DNA from: Pseudomonas sp. B21-015 | GTDB taxonomy: Bacteria; Pseudomonadota; Gammaproteobacteria; Pseudomonadales; Pseudomonadaceae | NCBI RefSeq assembly: GCF_024749285.1 | Contig: NZ_CP087196.1 | Span: 6,386,001 to 6,450,000, forward strand | Length of the DNA stretch: 64,000 nt | Direction of reading: 5' to 3' | Part shown: positions 46,398-54,881 of the stretch, piece by piece | How the letters are laid out: each line of letters begins with the position of its first letter | Numbering within the stretch: the stretch's first letter is position 1 | The notes under the pieces: model-generated | What the model was told of the DNA's origin: nothing | What the model saw: only the letters and a program-made list of their open reading frames with translations | Database searches by the model: none | Made by a program: the position numbers and the translations under genes

Positions 46398-46769
46398 ATG
46401 AAATACAAAGCATGCGAGAATTGCTATGCAAATTACGACCCTAAACTTAATAGATGCCCTGATTGCAACACCTCACAAGGACGGCTCGACGACGGAATAA
46501 TTGTTTTTACCGAAGCCACCCGAGAAGAAATATCAAACCTCGGCGGGATAATCTGGAACATAATATCTATCGACTCTAAACAGCATATCTTGCCCTGCGA
46601 GTGGGGGGTAATTTATTTTCACAGTGAAACTGGCAGACACTGGAGCTACCTATGCGGCATTGTTGATAAAGTTACTGTCAACCAATATATAGAAGTAGCT
46701 CATGGGAGCATTAAAGATTTTCTGGAAATCACTAGCGGAAAACTTATAAAAAGAGAGTCAGGTTCATAA
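46398..46769 (+). CDS. Zinc-ribbon candidate immunity protein
   Basis: 123 aa. The N-terminus has CENCYANYDPKLNRCPDC, two CxxC pairs that should bind zinc. The rest is a compact beta-rich domain (IIWNIISIDSKQHILPCEWG; HWSYLCGIVDKVTVNQYIEV). No toxin before it. Family not recognised; immunity is inferred from position. Confidence 0.65.
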   Translation: MKYKACENCYANYDPKLNRCPDCNTSQGRLDDGIIVFTEATREEISNLGGIIWNIISIDSKQHILPCEWGVIYFHSETGRHWSYLCGIVDKVTVNQYIEVAHGSIKDFLEITSGKLIKRESGS

Positions 46770-46784
46770 ACATGACGCCCCCAC

Positions 46785-47754
46785 GAATCCGATGATGCTA
46801 ATGGCCGAATCATCACTAGCCAGGATAACCTGCACGGCCAGAGCGAAACCCTCACCTACGACGCCGCCGCCAACCTGCTGGACGGCCCACCACCCGCTGG
46901 CGCCGGCCGACTGATCGAACGCAGCGCTAAACGGGACTTGCAGCACTTCGGTTACGACGCTGAGAGCCGGTTGATTGAGGTGCGCAGTGGAAACGGCAGC
47001 GTGCTCAGGATGACCTACGACCCACTGGGCCGGCGCATTGAAAAACCGAGCACGCCCCCCACGGCTACCCACTCGGCGAAACCCGTTTGACCTAGGACGG
47101 CCTGCCCGAGCAACTCACCGAAGCCGACGGCCACAACGTCTGGCAGGCGACTTATCGGGTGTGGGGCAACACGTTAGAAGAGGTGCGCGAGCCGTACTAC
47201 ATTGAAGAGCAGAACCTGAGGTTTCAGGGGCAGTACCTGGACCGGGAGACGGGACTGCACTTCAGTACGTTCAGGTTTTATGATCCGGATGTGGGGCGGT
47301 TTAAGACGCCGGATCCGATTGGGTTGGCGGGGGACTAAATGCTTACGGTTATGCCTCCGATCCGCACAGTTATATCGACCCACTGGGTTTAAAATGCTCT
47401 CATTTTGCTAAAAGCCCTAAGCAAGCCCATGCTGCGATCAAAAGCAAATGGGGGCACAGCATGTCAAAACAGGAAATGAGAGAGCTGCAAAGCACCATTA
47501 ACCGAACTAAATTAAGGTAGCCTCGCTACTCCAACGACGGCACGCCTTTCAGTAACACCCACACAATCGGCAACCCCAACAGCCAAAGACTGAACACAGG
47601 AAGCGGGCCCTATCACGAATGGACGGTTAAAACGCCTAATGTAGGAACCAATGGCGCTCGGCGCATCGTCGTCGACAAAAAAACAGGCCAAGCTTATTAC
47701 CCTCACGATCACTATGATTCATTCATAGAAATAAACCTTGGAGGATGGAAATAA
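46785..47754 (+). pseudogene. Rhs cassette with barnase-like RNase tip, multiply broken
   Basis: Rhs shell pieces with deletions and frameshifts (46785-47090, e.g. GGCGAAACCCGTTTGACCTAGG), then core to PDPIGLAG. At 47328-47333 the G run is one short (GCGGGGGACTAA), giving an immediate stop; one more G would read AGGLNAYGYASDPHSYIDPL. The tip has a TAG at 47518 (KLR-stop-PRYSND), then FSNTHTIGNPNSQRLNTGSG, YHEWTV, ARRIVVD and YYPHDHYDSF. E, R and H in these positions are the catalytic set of N1/T1/barnase RNases. Barstar follows, confirming the assignment. Confidence 0.8.
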
Positions 47755-48086
47755 TGAACATAAAAGCAACGATTGAGCTGGATTTTTCTGAAATAAAAGA
47801 TACCGAGCAACTGTATGAAGCCCTAGCAGAAAAATTCGGCTTCCCTGATAGTTATGGCAAGAATGTCGATGCCGTAATTGACTGTTTATTTGGCTTGCGG
47901 TATCCAGAAGAAGGAATGACCAAAGTAAGAGTAGATCCTTCTGAAAAAATAATTATCCTAACGAAAAACATTACCTCCGCCCAACAAAATTTACGAGAGA
48001 CGCTTATCTTCATTGTTGAATTTGTTAACTACAAGTGCAAATTTAAAGAAACACCCTCCTCAATCCTTTTGCTCCTTGAGCGCTAG
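47754..48086 (+). CDS. Barstar-family immunity protein
   Basis: 110 aa from ATG 47754, which shares a base with the toxin TAA; GGAGG lies nine bases upstream (in-frame ATG 47745 is too far into the toxin). ALAEKFGFPDSYGKNVDAVI is the barstar signature (F-P-xYGxNxDA-D), where the aspartates plug the RNase active site. Fully open although the RNase gene before it carries two lesions in its last 150 codons. Confidence 0.88.
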   Translation: MNIKATIELDFSEIKDTEQLYEALAEKFGFPDSYGKNVDAVIDCLFGLRYPEEGMTKVRVDPSEKIIILTKNITSAQQNLRETLIFIVEFVNYKCKFKETPSSILLLLER

Positions 48087-48438
48087 CCCTGAAAATAAAC
48101 AGAATCATTACACCAGAAAATATCCATATTCGTCGGTCTCATGACGCAACGGTGCGACTTCAAATTCAATCGCTCCCTTGGGATTAGTGATGCTTGAAAC
48201 ACATTCTCAGATGACGGGCACCAGGTTATTAGGCAAACTGAATAGCACCATCACATCGTTTCGTGTCGAGAAAAATGTGCGAAAGGCAAGTGGAAAACCT
48301 TAAAAAATGGACATATTCAATCTACTTTCATACAAGCTTGAAAATTTCCTGAACATCCGGCCGTACCCAACGAAGCTGGGCGCTGTTTTTTACGAAGAAG
48401 ACGAGCTCGCCTTCTCGTCCTAAAAATTAGGTACCCCT
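48087..48438 (+). other. Debris: SUKH start and 336-aa-protein start
   Basis: 48171-48215 repeats the leader and start of the SUKH genes (TTGGGATTAGTGATGCTTGA) and then loses frame. 48307-48425 repeats the first 40 codons of the 27681 gene (MDIFNLLSYKLENFLNIRPY, then TKLGAVFYEEDE) and stops. No complete gene. Confidence 0.7.
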
Positions 48439-48753
48439 ATGCCACTCGATTTTATGGCTTCAGAAAGTCAAAAAAACATCAATGAAAAAACCTCCGTATT
48501 TTCTCTGAGTGAAAACGCACACGATATTCTGCTGAGCATCGCAAAACCCAAAAAAGACTTCCCGAAAATACATAAATTTTCCGATTACTACTCCGACACC
48601 AGCATTCTTTTTGGCGAAATAAAATCTCTAATAGTTGAAATTGAAAAAATAATGAAAACTGGCAAACCAAATTCAATCGAGCTGAATGACTTTATAAAAT
48701 TCCTAAATAATACCTACGATGAAAATTTGAATTTGTACATTTATTGCGATTAA
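48439..48753 (+). CDS. 104-aa orphan protein, candidate immunity
   Basis: MPLDFMASESQKNINEKTSV; helical, lysine-rich, very AT-rich. No toxin before it. It runs into an Rhs cassette directly after. Family unknown; kept as a gene because the frame is clean and the composition matches the other immunity genes. Confidence 0.55.
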   Translation: MPLDFMASESQKNINEKTSVFSLSENAHDILLSIAKPKKDFPKIHKFSDYYSDTSILFGEIKSLIVEIEKIMKTGKPNSIELNDFIKFLNNTYDENLNLYIYCD

Positions 48754-48756
48754 ACC

Positions 48757-49810
48757 CATTTTTCTATACGAGGACGAAGGCTACGAACCCCGGCCCCGTG
48801 TCGACGGCACCCGCATCAGCGGCCTCCCGGAACAACTCACCGAAGCGGAGGGCCACAACGTCTGGCAGGCGAGTTATCGGGTGTGGGGCAACATGCTAGA
48901 AGAGGTGCGCGAGCCGTATTACATTGAAGAGCAAAACCTGAGGTTTCAGGGGCAGTACCTGGACCGGGAGATGGGGCTGCATTTCAATATGTTCAGGTTT
49001 TATGATCCGGATGTGGGGCGGTTTACCACGCCGGATCCGATTGGGTTGGCGGGAGGGCTGAATTTTTACAGTTATGCCCCACCCACCCTGACCTGGATAG
49101 ATCCGCTTGGGCTATACAATGGTGAAGGATCTCGCGACCTAGGGAAATATCATGTGTTCCATGAGCACTCACTGAACGCGTCCGAATACAAAATGACTGA
49201 CGCAGAGCACTTTAGCCGCGCAAATGAATCTGTTTACAAACGAATGCAAACAGATCCGGACTTTAAACGTCAAATGCAGACTAAATACCCTGGCGCTGTA
49301 GAGCTTGTGCAGCCACGGCCGAATGGGACGTTCAGAGGAACATCCCCAGCCAATATGACTTGGCATCATGGAAACAAACCAGGCTCATTACAGCTAGCCG
49401 ACTTCAATGATCATAAAACGTATCATAAAATCTACCACCCTGATGGTAAAGGCGGTCGAAATAAATGGGGCGGCGGTACGAAATATCGAAAACAAGGAGT
49501 ACTTATGATAACCATTAATGGCTTTGACGAACTTCTGCAAAAACGTAATGACCTACCCAATGCCGGCTGGTTATATGTGGATACTGATTTTGATTTGGAG
49601 TCAGAAAACGACATCCTAAATAGAAAATATTACCTTGCAGAAAATGACGACGAAGAAATGGAGTTCGATGACGAATACGGAACATTCCTTGAGTCTCCGA
49701 TACTCAAAGCGATCATTGAAAATAAAATAGAACATCATCCGAACTCCAGCAAAGAAGAACTACTGAAAGCAGTTACTTATTATTTGGAAAACGATGACTT
49801 TCTAGACTAG
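48757..49810 (+). CDS. Rhs core-WHH nuclease-immunity triple fusion
   Basis: Rhs core (start-like codon GTG 48881) to PDPIGLAGGLNFYSYAPPTL and WIDPLGL, then a WHH tip (GTSPANMTWHHGNKPGSLQL; KIYHPDGKGGRNKWGGGTKY). Where the relative at 43545 has AAA-TAA-GGAATC, this one has AAA-CAA-GGAGTA (49492-49497): the stop is a glutamine codon, and the frame goes on into the immunity protein (MITINGFDELLQKRNDLPNA from 49505) to 49810. The immunity start still has GGAG before it, so it may also be made alone. No other lesion in tip or immunity. Confidence 0.78.
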
Positions 49811-49816
49811 ATTAGA

Positions 49817-49858
49817 AAAAGAGCCGGAAGAGCTAAACAACGTCCGGCTCTACTTTTT
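49817..49858 (+). terminator. Rho-independent terminator
   Basis: GAGCCGGA at 49821-49828 pairs with TCCGGCTC at 49843-49850, followed by TACTTTTT. It lies 11 bases after the fused toxin-immunity gene. Confidence 0.8.
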
Positions 49859-49904
49859 AGCGAAAACCATAACATGCATGTTTGGATAAAAAACGGGAAT
49901 AAGT

Positions 49905-50048
49905 TTTTCTACCGAGAGACCGGGCTGCACTACAACACGTTCCGGCTTTATGATCCGGGGGCGAACACAAAATCTGGATTCGAGTCGGGTTTAAATAAAT
50001 TCAACTTGGAGCTCAACGGCGGAAAGGTTTTCCCATTAGCAAAGTAGG
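49905..50048 (+). pseudogene. Rhs core scrap joined to a toxin tail
   Basis: YRETGLHYNTFRLYDPG, then without a PDPIGL junction straight into ANTKSGFESGLNKFNLELNG and GKVFPLAK, stop TAG 50046-50048. Only 25-30 codons of the tip remain. It lies 9 bases before the next immunity gene. Confidence 0.7.
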
Positions 50049-50057
50049 AGATGCCCC

Positions 50058-50702
50058 ATGAAGGACTTTTTACACGCACGACTCAACGAATATAAGGATA
50101 AATATTCAGAGCTTATATCGTCTGTGGAGAAAAACTACAAAACGACAATCTGGGGCATGGGGATCATGCCTTCCTATTCGCCGGCCCCCTATATGTCGGA
50201 ACTCCAGGGATGTAAGCCTGGGCATTTTTTTAAAAAAAAATCTGAGCCAGCCAAAAACAGACAACGTTATTTCTTAAATGAGGATAACAAAATAATAGGC
50301 GAGTTAAAATTTGCGAAATACGTAACAATTAAAAAACAATGGATTGTTTATAGACGGTTTTTTTTGCATGAGGCCGATCAAACCCTTGAACTTACATTCG
50401 GCAGTGAGCTAAACGGCAACCTAGAGGCCAACCTTGACTCGGTTTCCCTTATTAAGTTTCTGAATGACAAACCTATAGGGCATTACTGTTTGAACAATAC
50501 AGGAGAATACTTCGAAACTCTTTATAAATACAATGCCGATAAAATCACTTCGATTACTGAAAAAATATGGCGAAGCACCTTCACGGAAAGATTTTATGAG
50601 ATCAATCACGCAGATGATTCCCTAACCATTTTTGAAATACTTACGGACAATAGCAAACTGAAAATTTATCCTGAGGAATGTTTGACGAGATCAAACTCTT
50701 GA
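50058..50702 (+). CDS. 214-aa candidate immunity protein
   Basis: MKDFLHARLNEYKDKYSELI; GTAGGAGATGCCCC upstream. Contains a strand-rich middle with YRRFFLHEADQTLELTFGSE. AT-rich and soluble. It follows the tail at 49905-50048, whose immunity protein it presumably was. Family unknown. Confidence 0.7.
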   Translation: MKDFLHARLNEYKDKYSELISSVEKNYKTTIWGMGIMPSYSPAPYMSELQGCKPGHFFKKKSEPAKNRQRYFLNEDNKIIGELKFAKYVTIKKQWIVYRRFFLHEADQTLELTFGSELNGNLEANLDSVSLIKFLNDKPIGHYCLNNTGEYFETLYKYNADKITSITEKIWRSTFTERFYEINHADDSLTIFEILTDNSKLKIYPEECLTRSNS

Positions 50703-50704
50703 CG

Positions 50705-50962
50705 AGCAAGCACTTACCCACACTTGAATACTCAGAGCATTCGAGAGGCGGTCGTACTCTACGAGTATTTATTACCGTCCAAGATTACGGTTCCATCCAG
50801 CCCAACATTCACGAAAACGATTATTGGACAGTGTACAAAGCCAATAAATCTGGAGAAAATATTGTATTTGGCAGAATTGGACATGGCGACTTCAAAAATT
50901 ACGACCTAATAAAAGACTCTCCAGTCTATGTTAATGGCACGTTAATGAATGGTGGAACTTAA
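50705..50962 (+). pseudogene. Sel1-immunity scrap joined to a toxin tail
   Basis: 50724-50775 repeats the start of the Sel1 immunity gene (SIREAVVLYEYLL). It then joins, in another frame, a tip end: HENDYWTVYKANKSGENIVF, GRIG and SPVYVNGTLMN, stop 50960-50962. The same tip end, joined to the same immunity gene at another point, is at 53470-53613. Confidence 0.65.
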
Positions 50963-50964
50963 AT

Positions 50965-51435
50965 ATGATTGACTTTGCAGCAGACATCAAATCCAAGCAC
51001 TCAGCAGCAAACGTACTATTAGGGGAAAACATTTCCAGCCATATCGATGAGTTATATAGAAAACATAACGTAAAAATAAAAAATTATAATCTACCAGACG
51101 GGAAAACAAGGATGGCCTATGTGGTAAACGACACCATCACCATAGCAACCCTTTCTGACGGAGAAATATACTCAATCGGCTGTAATGTACATTACCAAGG
51201 ACTTTACAGAGGTGTGCTTTCTACAGGGATGTCTTTTGGCCAAGTAAAAAAACTTACAAAGCGTCAACGCATTTTTAATGGCTCAATAATTATCGATGAT
51301 GACTTCGGATTTTCCTATGTATTACCCACCCCTTATGACGAGATAGCCGATAGCATTGAGGATATACCTCTAGAACTGATTTTAAATGAAATTTATATTT
51401 CTGACTTCTCCTCCTGGCTTAGTAGCTCGTGTTAA
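50965..51435 (+). CDS. Immunity protein, LGEN family copy 1
   Basis: 156 aa, 2 bases after the toxin-tail stop. LLGENISSHIDELYRKHNV, IGCNVHYQGLYRGVLSTGMS and a final EDIPLELILNEIYISDF are shared with the 139-aa protein at 53622-54041, which also follows the same tip end. This ties the two proteins to that toxin type. No named family recognised. Confidence 0.75.
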   Translation: MIDFAADIKSKHSAANVLLGENISSHIDELYRKHNVKIKNYNLPDGKTRMAYVVNDTITIATLSDGEIYSIGCNVHYQGLYRGVLSTGMSFGQVKKLTKRQRIFNGSIIIDDDFGFSYVLPTPYDEIADSIEDIPLELILNEIYISDFSSWLSSSC

Positions 51436-51445
51436 TCGAACCAGT

Positions 51446-51790
51446 ATGAAAAACAACTATCGACTGGAAAAACTCAAAGTGCTTGAATTGGCTCCGAATG
51501 AAAGCAGAGAAGCTATCTATTCAATGATGTTACAACCAACGCTTTCAGGGGATTACATTCAAGCACTCGACTCACTTAGAGATCTAAGGCCTCACATGAC
51601 TTCAGATTACTATTATGTGGCACACAAACTGATCGCTTACAAAGGTAAAAAAATAATTTTCAAGGGAAAATTATATAAGGCAGAAAGAAACGATCTCTTG
51701 AGTTTTCTTGACGGCGCCGTGACTTCAGGCGATCTGCGCGAGTTATTAATCTCTCCAGTTCAGGCACATCCAAGCAGAAAAATAATATAA
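51446..51790 (+). CDS. 114-aa orphan protein
   Basis: ATG 51446 (MKNNYRLEKLKVLELAPNES); the open frame upstream overlaps the previous gene and is not needed. Short helical protein with a YKGKKIIFKGKLYKAERNDL hairpin-like segment. Unrecognised; probably an orphan immunity gene. Confidence 0.55.
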   Translation: MKNNYRLEKLKVLELAPNESREAIYSMMLQPTLSGDYIQALDSLRDLRPHMTSDYYYVAHKLIAYKGKKIIFKGKLYKAERNDLLSFLDGAVTSGDLRELLISPVQAHPSRKII

Positions 51791-51867
51791 ATTTCAGAAG
51801 ATGCAATTCATTTGTATGCGGCAGAATAATACTAAGTACCAGCTAGTTTTTTAAAGCGAACACAGCA

Positions 51868-52527
51868 ATGAATCTGAATATGTTCACCCTACAAGAAAGC
51901 GACTCGGCCATTTTGCCAGAGAATGTCCGTATTCGTTGGTTAAGCCACCCCATTACGCAGATATTTATGGCGTTGCTGCCAAAGATAGACATCAACGGAA
52001 GCAGTAAAATAGTCGTGAAATTGGGTCCGAGGGGCGAGGAGGATTTATTTGATAATGTGCTAGGCGTGACTAATATTTTTATTGAAGATTTCGATTTCAA
52101 AGGTTTTTTGTCACTAGACCGCTTCACTCAGAATACCAAGCTGTTAGACGAGTTAGGCAACGCGCTTATTACCATCGCCACAAAAAAAGTCGAAAATAAA
52201 GAAGTCATCAGTGTAATAAATTCCACTCGCAACGCGGTGAAAAAGACTCAATTTCAATTAACAACTCAAATTAAAAAACTCTCGAAAATCAGTAAAGACA
52301 AAAAACAAAAAATCAATGTTTTTAGACTTTTAAGCCCTGAAGTTGGCGAGAGCTGGTATTGCGAAACAACTAACTCACAGAATTCGACGGAGAAGAAAAT
52401 TTGGATGAACGACATCCCAAGCTTTATTGACAGGAGTGATTATTTTAAAAGCGCAGAAATAAAAGACAATATTTATTTTGTTAAGAACCGTTTAGGCAAG
52501 ATTGTTTTCGAAATGCCGTTGTCGTGA
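51868..52527 (+). CDS. 219-aa orphan protein
   Basis: MNLNMFTLQESDSAILPENV; lysine-rich centre (LTTQIKKLSKISKDKKQKIN). AT-rich, no membrane segment, no repeats. No toxin adjacent. The 180 bases after it hold no recognisable gene. Family unknown. Confidence 0.6.
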   Translation: MNLNMFTLQESDSAILPENVRIRWLSHPITQIFMALLPKIDINGSSKIVVKLGPRGEEDLFDNVLGVTNIFIEDFDFKGFLSLDRFTQNTKLLDELGNALITIATKKVENKEVISVINSTRNAVKKTQFQLTTQIKKLSKISKDKKQKINVFRLLSPEVGESWYCETTNSQNSTEKKIWMNDIPSFIDRSDYFKSAEIKDNIYFVKNRLGKIVFEMPLS

Positions 52528-52709
52528 TCAAATGGACAGAAGGGTAAATTCTTCTGAAAATACGAATAAACCATTCTGGCAGGGTCAATTCGCGCACGAA
52601 AGCTGCGTATTCAGTGAATAATGCGCAGCGCGAACGTCGTTACTGAAGTTGAAGATTCGATCTCCGACTGGAGGGTTCGCAACGTCATTCGACCTAGGCA
52701 GAGATCCTG

Positions 52710-53546
52710 ATGAGCAAATATTTATCGGCACTCGAAATCGACTCCCCTACGGAGCGCCTCCAGGCTCACAGCGTTCGGGAGGCAGCCGTACTCTACGTTT
52801 ATCTCCTTGCTACTAAGTGCAAGCTACCTGCTGGCGGCATTTCCAAAGTAGTTCTTCAGCCAGCTCCAGTCGAAGCAGAGAAAACGCTTCTGGATGTTTG
52901 CACCTACTCTCATCCGTTCAAGCACCTCGATAAGCTACCTGCGGACGCTACGGACAGCGCCATTCGCCAGTCGCTAATCGAGGACATTAACGAAGCGCTT
53001 TTGTCGCTGGCGGCGCTCAAAGGGTGGGATAACGACCCGATACATAGGCTCCAAGCTGAGATCATCAAACGTGACTATCGGTTCTCAGGCACCTCGGGAC
53101 GCTCACTAAAAAACCCGTCCAAAACGCTCAAAGCAACGGTTGCTTGGCGCACGGATCAATACATCAAAATCGGCGTCCTGGTGCAGGGTTCAAAAAACAC
53201 GCCTGAAGCATTTTTCACAGCCACGCGAATCAGCGTCGCGCGGGGTCTTTTTGAGTCGTTGCTAGGTCCTGTTGAATGGGTGAACGATCAAACCGTTCGG
53301 CTATTCCAGGTAAACAAACGCGATTATTGGGAGATTGATACCACATCCAAAACGGTGGAATTTCACTTTGCCCGAGCCGAATCCGGTGATGCCCACGGTC
53401 AATATGACATGGCGAAAATGTACCTTGATGGATGGATAGTCGAGCAGGACTTTGAACGAGCCAGGCGGTGGCGACCACCAATCCGATTACTGGAAGGTAT
53501 ACAGGAATGGCGAGGTTCAGGGTCGTATAGGAGCCAAGCGTGTTGA
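52710..53546 (+). pseudogene. Sel1-type immunity gene, second copy, truncated
   Basis: Over 95% identical by eye to 23627-24496 for 250 codons, then at AGGCGGTGG (53463-53471) it jumps into the toxin tail described below, reading nonsense (PPIRLLEGIQEWRGSG) to a stop at 53546. The Sel1 repeat is cut in half, so function is doubtful. Confidence 0.8.
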
Positions 53547-53613
53547 AAAGTACGAGAAAATTGTGAACAGCCCTGTTTTCGTAGACAGCGTCTTAATGAA
53601 TGCACCAAAGTAG
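53470..53613 (+). pseudogene. Toxin tail fragment
   Basis: Readable as SDYWKVYRNGEVQGRIGAKR to NSPVFVDSVLMNAPK, stop TAG 53611-53613. Paralogue of 50790-50962. No Rhs part remains. Followed 8 bases later by its immunity gene. Confidence 0.65.
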
Positions 53614-53621
53614 AGTTAGCA

Positions 53622-54041
53622 ATGGATATCACCAAGATAATAGTGCCAAAAAAGTCCATCGGCGGAATATGCATAGGCGAAAATGTAGAGAAGATTGAAG
53701 CACGTATCTCAGGTCGATATAAGATCCACAAGGAAGTTAACTCACTCACAATAGACGATGGGCTTATCGGAGCCTATCACGGTACTGACGGAATTATTTC
53801 TTCCATTTCCTGCAATCGATCTTTTACCGGAAATTACCAGAATAAGCTTTGGGCTGGAATGACGGTAGCCGACGTTCTTAGGCACTCCAAAGAGCAAGTA
53901 GCATGGTCCGGCTTCGTGCAAATAGATAAAATCAGCGGCATTGGCCTTTCATTGCCCGAAGAACATGATGATTTCGAGTCCTTAGCTGATTATCTTGGAC
54001 TTGACTTCGTATTCGATGAACTCTGGGTATATAATTTCTAG
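53622..54041 (+). CDS. Immunity protein, LGEN family copy 2
   Basis: 139 aa (MDITKIIVPKKSIGGICIGE). Shares ISCNRSFTGNYQNKLWAGMT and the final LDFVFDELWVYNF pattern with 50965-51435. Intact although its toxin is only a tail. 54042-54189 holds nothing I recognise. Confidence 0.75.
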   Translation: MDITKIIVPKKSIGGICIGENVEKIEARISGRYKIHKEVNSLTIDDGLIGAYHGTDGIISSISCNRSFTGNYQNKLWAGMTVADVLRHSKEQVAWSGFVQIDKISGIGLSLPEEHDDFESLADYLGLDFVFDELWVYNF

Positions 54042-54189
54042 TGTTTACTCAGAGCAACTCAACTTAGTTAGAAATTTTAGACTGCTGATAAACGCCACCT
54101 AATACCAGGCTCACACTAACCACACTATTCTTGAGTAGTTTGAAAATTATTTACAATGAATATAAAATCCAAAATGTGACCATTCAACG

Positions 54190-54506
54190 TAAGACCGCCA
54201 AGGGACTGGGAGGCCTATGGCGTGAACTCACGCAAGACCGCACTAGGAGAGGTCAATCACTGGGGGGTTGATCTGTCCAAACGGGTACTGGTCAGCAAAA
54301 AATTGCAGCTCAACAACGTCCTGGATTTGACCCGAGCCGATGTGCGCAAACAATTAGGCGCCTCCCTTAAAAGCATTACCGGCGATAAATGCACCCAAAC
54401 CCATCAGATTGGCGTCTGGTCGAAAGCCAATGGTTATGATGGAATTCGGGCGCCGTCGACGCGAAACCCGACCGGTAGTAACTTAATATCATTTGCAGGT
54501 TTTTAG
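54190..54506 (+). pseudogene. RES-domain toxin fragment
   Basis: Open from about 54190 (first start-like codon GTG 54222): EAYGVNSRKTALGEVNHWGV, VLDLTRADVRKQLGASLK and GYDGIRAPSTRNPTGSNLIS. TALxEV, VLDL, and the GYDGIxAPSxRNPxGSN block are typical of RES domains, which destroy NAD in MbcT/ParT-type toxins. The N-terminal part with the first catalytic arginine, and any carrier, are missing. Stop TAG 54504-54506, then the antitoxin-like gene. Confidence 0.7.
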
Positions 54507-54507
54507 A

Positions 54508-54786
54508 ATGGGACTGGAAGACGAATACACCGGCGATGCCGATTGGCAGGATTTCGTGGATTTGTATAACAAAGTCTATCTCGACGACGACGCCTGCATG
54601 CTGGCGAAAGCCTTGGATGGCAACCTCGATATGGCGGTCGTCCTCAACGGTAAAAGAGGGCTTGAGGAAGGGTTGTGGTGGATCGAACAGAAAGTGCCCG
54701 CCCTCGGTAACAAACGACCGGCCGATTGCCTCAAGAATCCGAAGCTGATCAAACGCCTGAGAATGGCGCTGATGAGTATGCCGTAA
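54508..54786 (+). CDS. MbcA/ParS/Xre antitoxin-like protein, copy 2
   Basis: 92 aa from ATG 54508, one base after the RES stop. GLWWIEQKVPALGNKRPADC and RLRMALMSMP resemble the toxin-binding end of MbcA/ParS antitoxins. Being placed next to a RES toxin is exactly the RES-Xre pairing, so this copy identifies the family for the orphans at 28770 and 60398. It lacks the N-terminal helix-turn-helix of classic Xre antitoxins. Confidence 0.72.
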   Translation: MGLEDEYTGDADWQDFVDLYNKVYLDDDACMLAKALDGNLDMAVVLNGKRGLEEGLWWIEQKVPALGNKRPADCLKNPKLIKRLRMALMSMP

Positions 54787-54806
54787 CCGACAAGGAGAAA
54801 GGTGCA

Positions 54807-54881
54807 ATGGAAGGCATACAATTGCGCAACGATTGCGCGGCGGTCAGACGCTTGCGTCGGATAAACATCCCGCATGTCTGA
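54807..54881 (+). CDS. Conserved small open frame, copy 2 (24 aa)
   Basis: MEGIQLRNDCAAVRRLRRIN then IPHV, with AAGGAGAAAGGTGCA before the ATG. It is nine bases shorter than the other copies and the change keeps the frame. The stop overlaps the ATG at 54874 of the Rhs N-terminus. Confidence 0.5.
   Translation: MEGIQLRNDCAAVRRLRRINIPHV

Noticed and set aside
18586..48960. Regularly recurring 200-base blocks as a possible CRISPR or integron array
   Set aside because: The blocks are the Rhs core coding sequence; spacing is 1-5 kb and irregular, and the units between are genes. No short direct repeats with spacers of constant length.
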